DNA from: RGIG4608 sp045606265
GTDB taxonomy: Bacteria > Bacillota > Clostridia > Oscillospirales > CAG-272
Assembly: GCA_045606265.1 (NCBI GenBank)
Contig: JAZURO010000096.1
Span: forward strand, 1 to 5,841
Length of the DNA: 5,841 nucleotides
Direction: 5' to 3'
Part shown: piece after piece, positions 5,666 to 5,841 of the stretch
How the letters are laid out: each line of letters opens with the position of its first letter
Position numbering within the stretch: the first letter of the stretch is position 1
Notes under the pieces: model-generated
What the model was told of the DNA's origin: nothing
Database searches by the model: none
Seen by the model: the letters and a program-made list of their open reading frames with translations, nothing else
Position numbers and translations under genes: made by a program

Positions 5666-5841
5666 TTGACAGCGTTATACATTATCGGCGGGATAATCCT
5701 GTTTTTTGTGATTATCTTCAATATCCCGATAAAAGTTGCGATTTCTTATATAGACAAGCAGTTTTCCGTTCTTGTGAAGTACCTTTTCATCACGATTTAT
5801 CCACGTCCCGAAAAGGAAGAAAAAGAAACTAAGTCGGAGGC
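5666..5841 (+). CDS. Membrane-anchored protein, N-terminal part, DUF2953/YtfI-like (partial at window end)
   Basis: An open frame starts at TTG 5666, 5 nt after a strong GGGAGGGG site (5653-5660), and runs off the window after 58 codons. I see no ATG alternative with a comparable site. Residues 4-22 are one hydrophobic membrane segment (LYIIGGIILFFVIIFNIPI), followed by a short beta-like part with YIDKQFSVLVKYLFITIYP. A Lys/Glu-rich stretch begins at residue 46 (PRPEKEEKETKSE). This is the layout I remember for DUF2953 proteins of Clostridia (sporulation-associated YtfI group, usually chromosomal near scpB and ytfJ/gerW): TM helix, V.VKYLFI..YP motif, charged linker. It is not the phi29 lower-collar protein expected next. 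The gap to the portal is 33 nt with no terminator, so co-transcription is possible. It could instead be a phage membrane protein of similar shape; the family call is tentative. Confidence 0.5.
   Translation, partial: MTALYIIGGIILFFVIIFNIPIKVAISYIDKQFSVLVKYLFITIYPRPEKEEKETKSE

Noticed and set aside
5666..5697. TTGACA at 5666 with GATAAT at 5692 as a promoter
   Set aside because: The spacing is 20 bp and the sequence lies within the start of a coding frame.
5797..5805. DnaA-box-like TTATCCACG
   Set aside because: A single copy with one mismatch inside a coding region; no cluster nearby.

Overview
This window looks like a fragment of a small podovirus related to phi29 (Picovirinae/Salasmaviridae-like virion proteins). 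It carries five virion genes on the + strand, tightly packed, plus the start of a sixth gene. The likely host is a low-GC Gram-positive gut-type bacterium (Clostridia, possibly Ruminococcaceae/Oscillospiraceae). This rests on strong GGGGG-type Shine-Dalgarno sites, AT-rich DNA, a Firmicutes-type parS site, and a last gene resembling a membrane protein known from Clostridia chromosomes. All family assignments come from remembered sequence patterns; no search was run.

Layout. Positions 1-238 are non-coding and AT-rich. They hold three copies of a 16-17 bp iteron-like repeat (44-111), a perfect 16-bp chromosomal-type parS palindrome (128-143), and a good sigma-A promoter (154-182). Next come a head-fibre gene (239-700) and the major capsid gene (716-1861). 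Behind the capsid stop lies a compact element in which a strong terminator hairpin (1881-1914) overlaps a second near-consensus promoter (1854-1882). The late tail/connector cluster follows: an N-terminal tail-knob piece (1930-2418), a large C-terminal tail-knob piece (2418-4628) and the portal/upper collar (4625-5632). These are joined by TAATG and ATGA stop/start overlaps. The window ends inside a gene for a membrane-anchored protein (5666 onward) that resembles the DUF2953/YtfI group rather than the lower-collar protein expected in a phi29-type order.

How the parts fit. Fibre and capsid proteins are needed in hundreds of copies, while tail knob and portal are needed in about 6-12. The terminator after the capsid gene, with a separate start point for the tail/portal genes, would suit that difference. 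In phi29 the two knob halves are one protein (gp9). Here they are separate, translationally coupled products. The portal has an unusual C-terminal tail with a calcium-loop-like motif and a 12-bp tandem repeat encoding Thr-Glu-Pro-Glu units.

Most unusual points: (1) an exact host-type parS about 10 bp upstream of the first virion promoter, with no parA/parB in the window; (2) the nested terminator/promoter; (3) a host-like gene directly behind the portal, which raises the possibility of an integrated or domesticated module, or an assembly join. Scaffold, lower collar, packaging ATPase, lysis, DNA polymerase and terminal-protein genes are not in this window.
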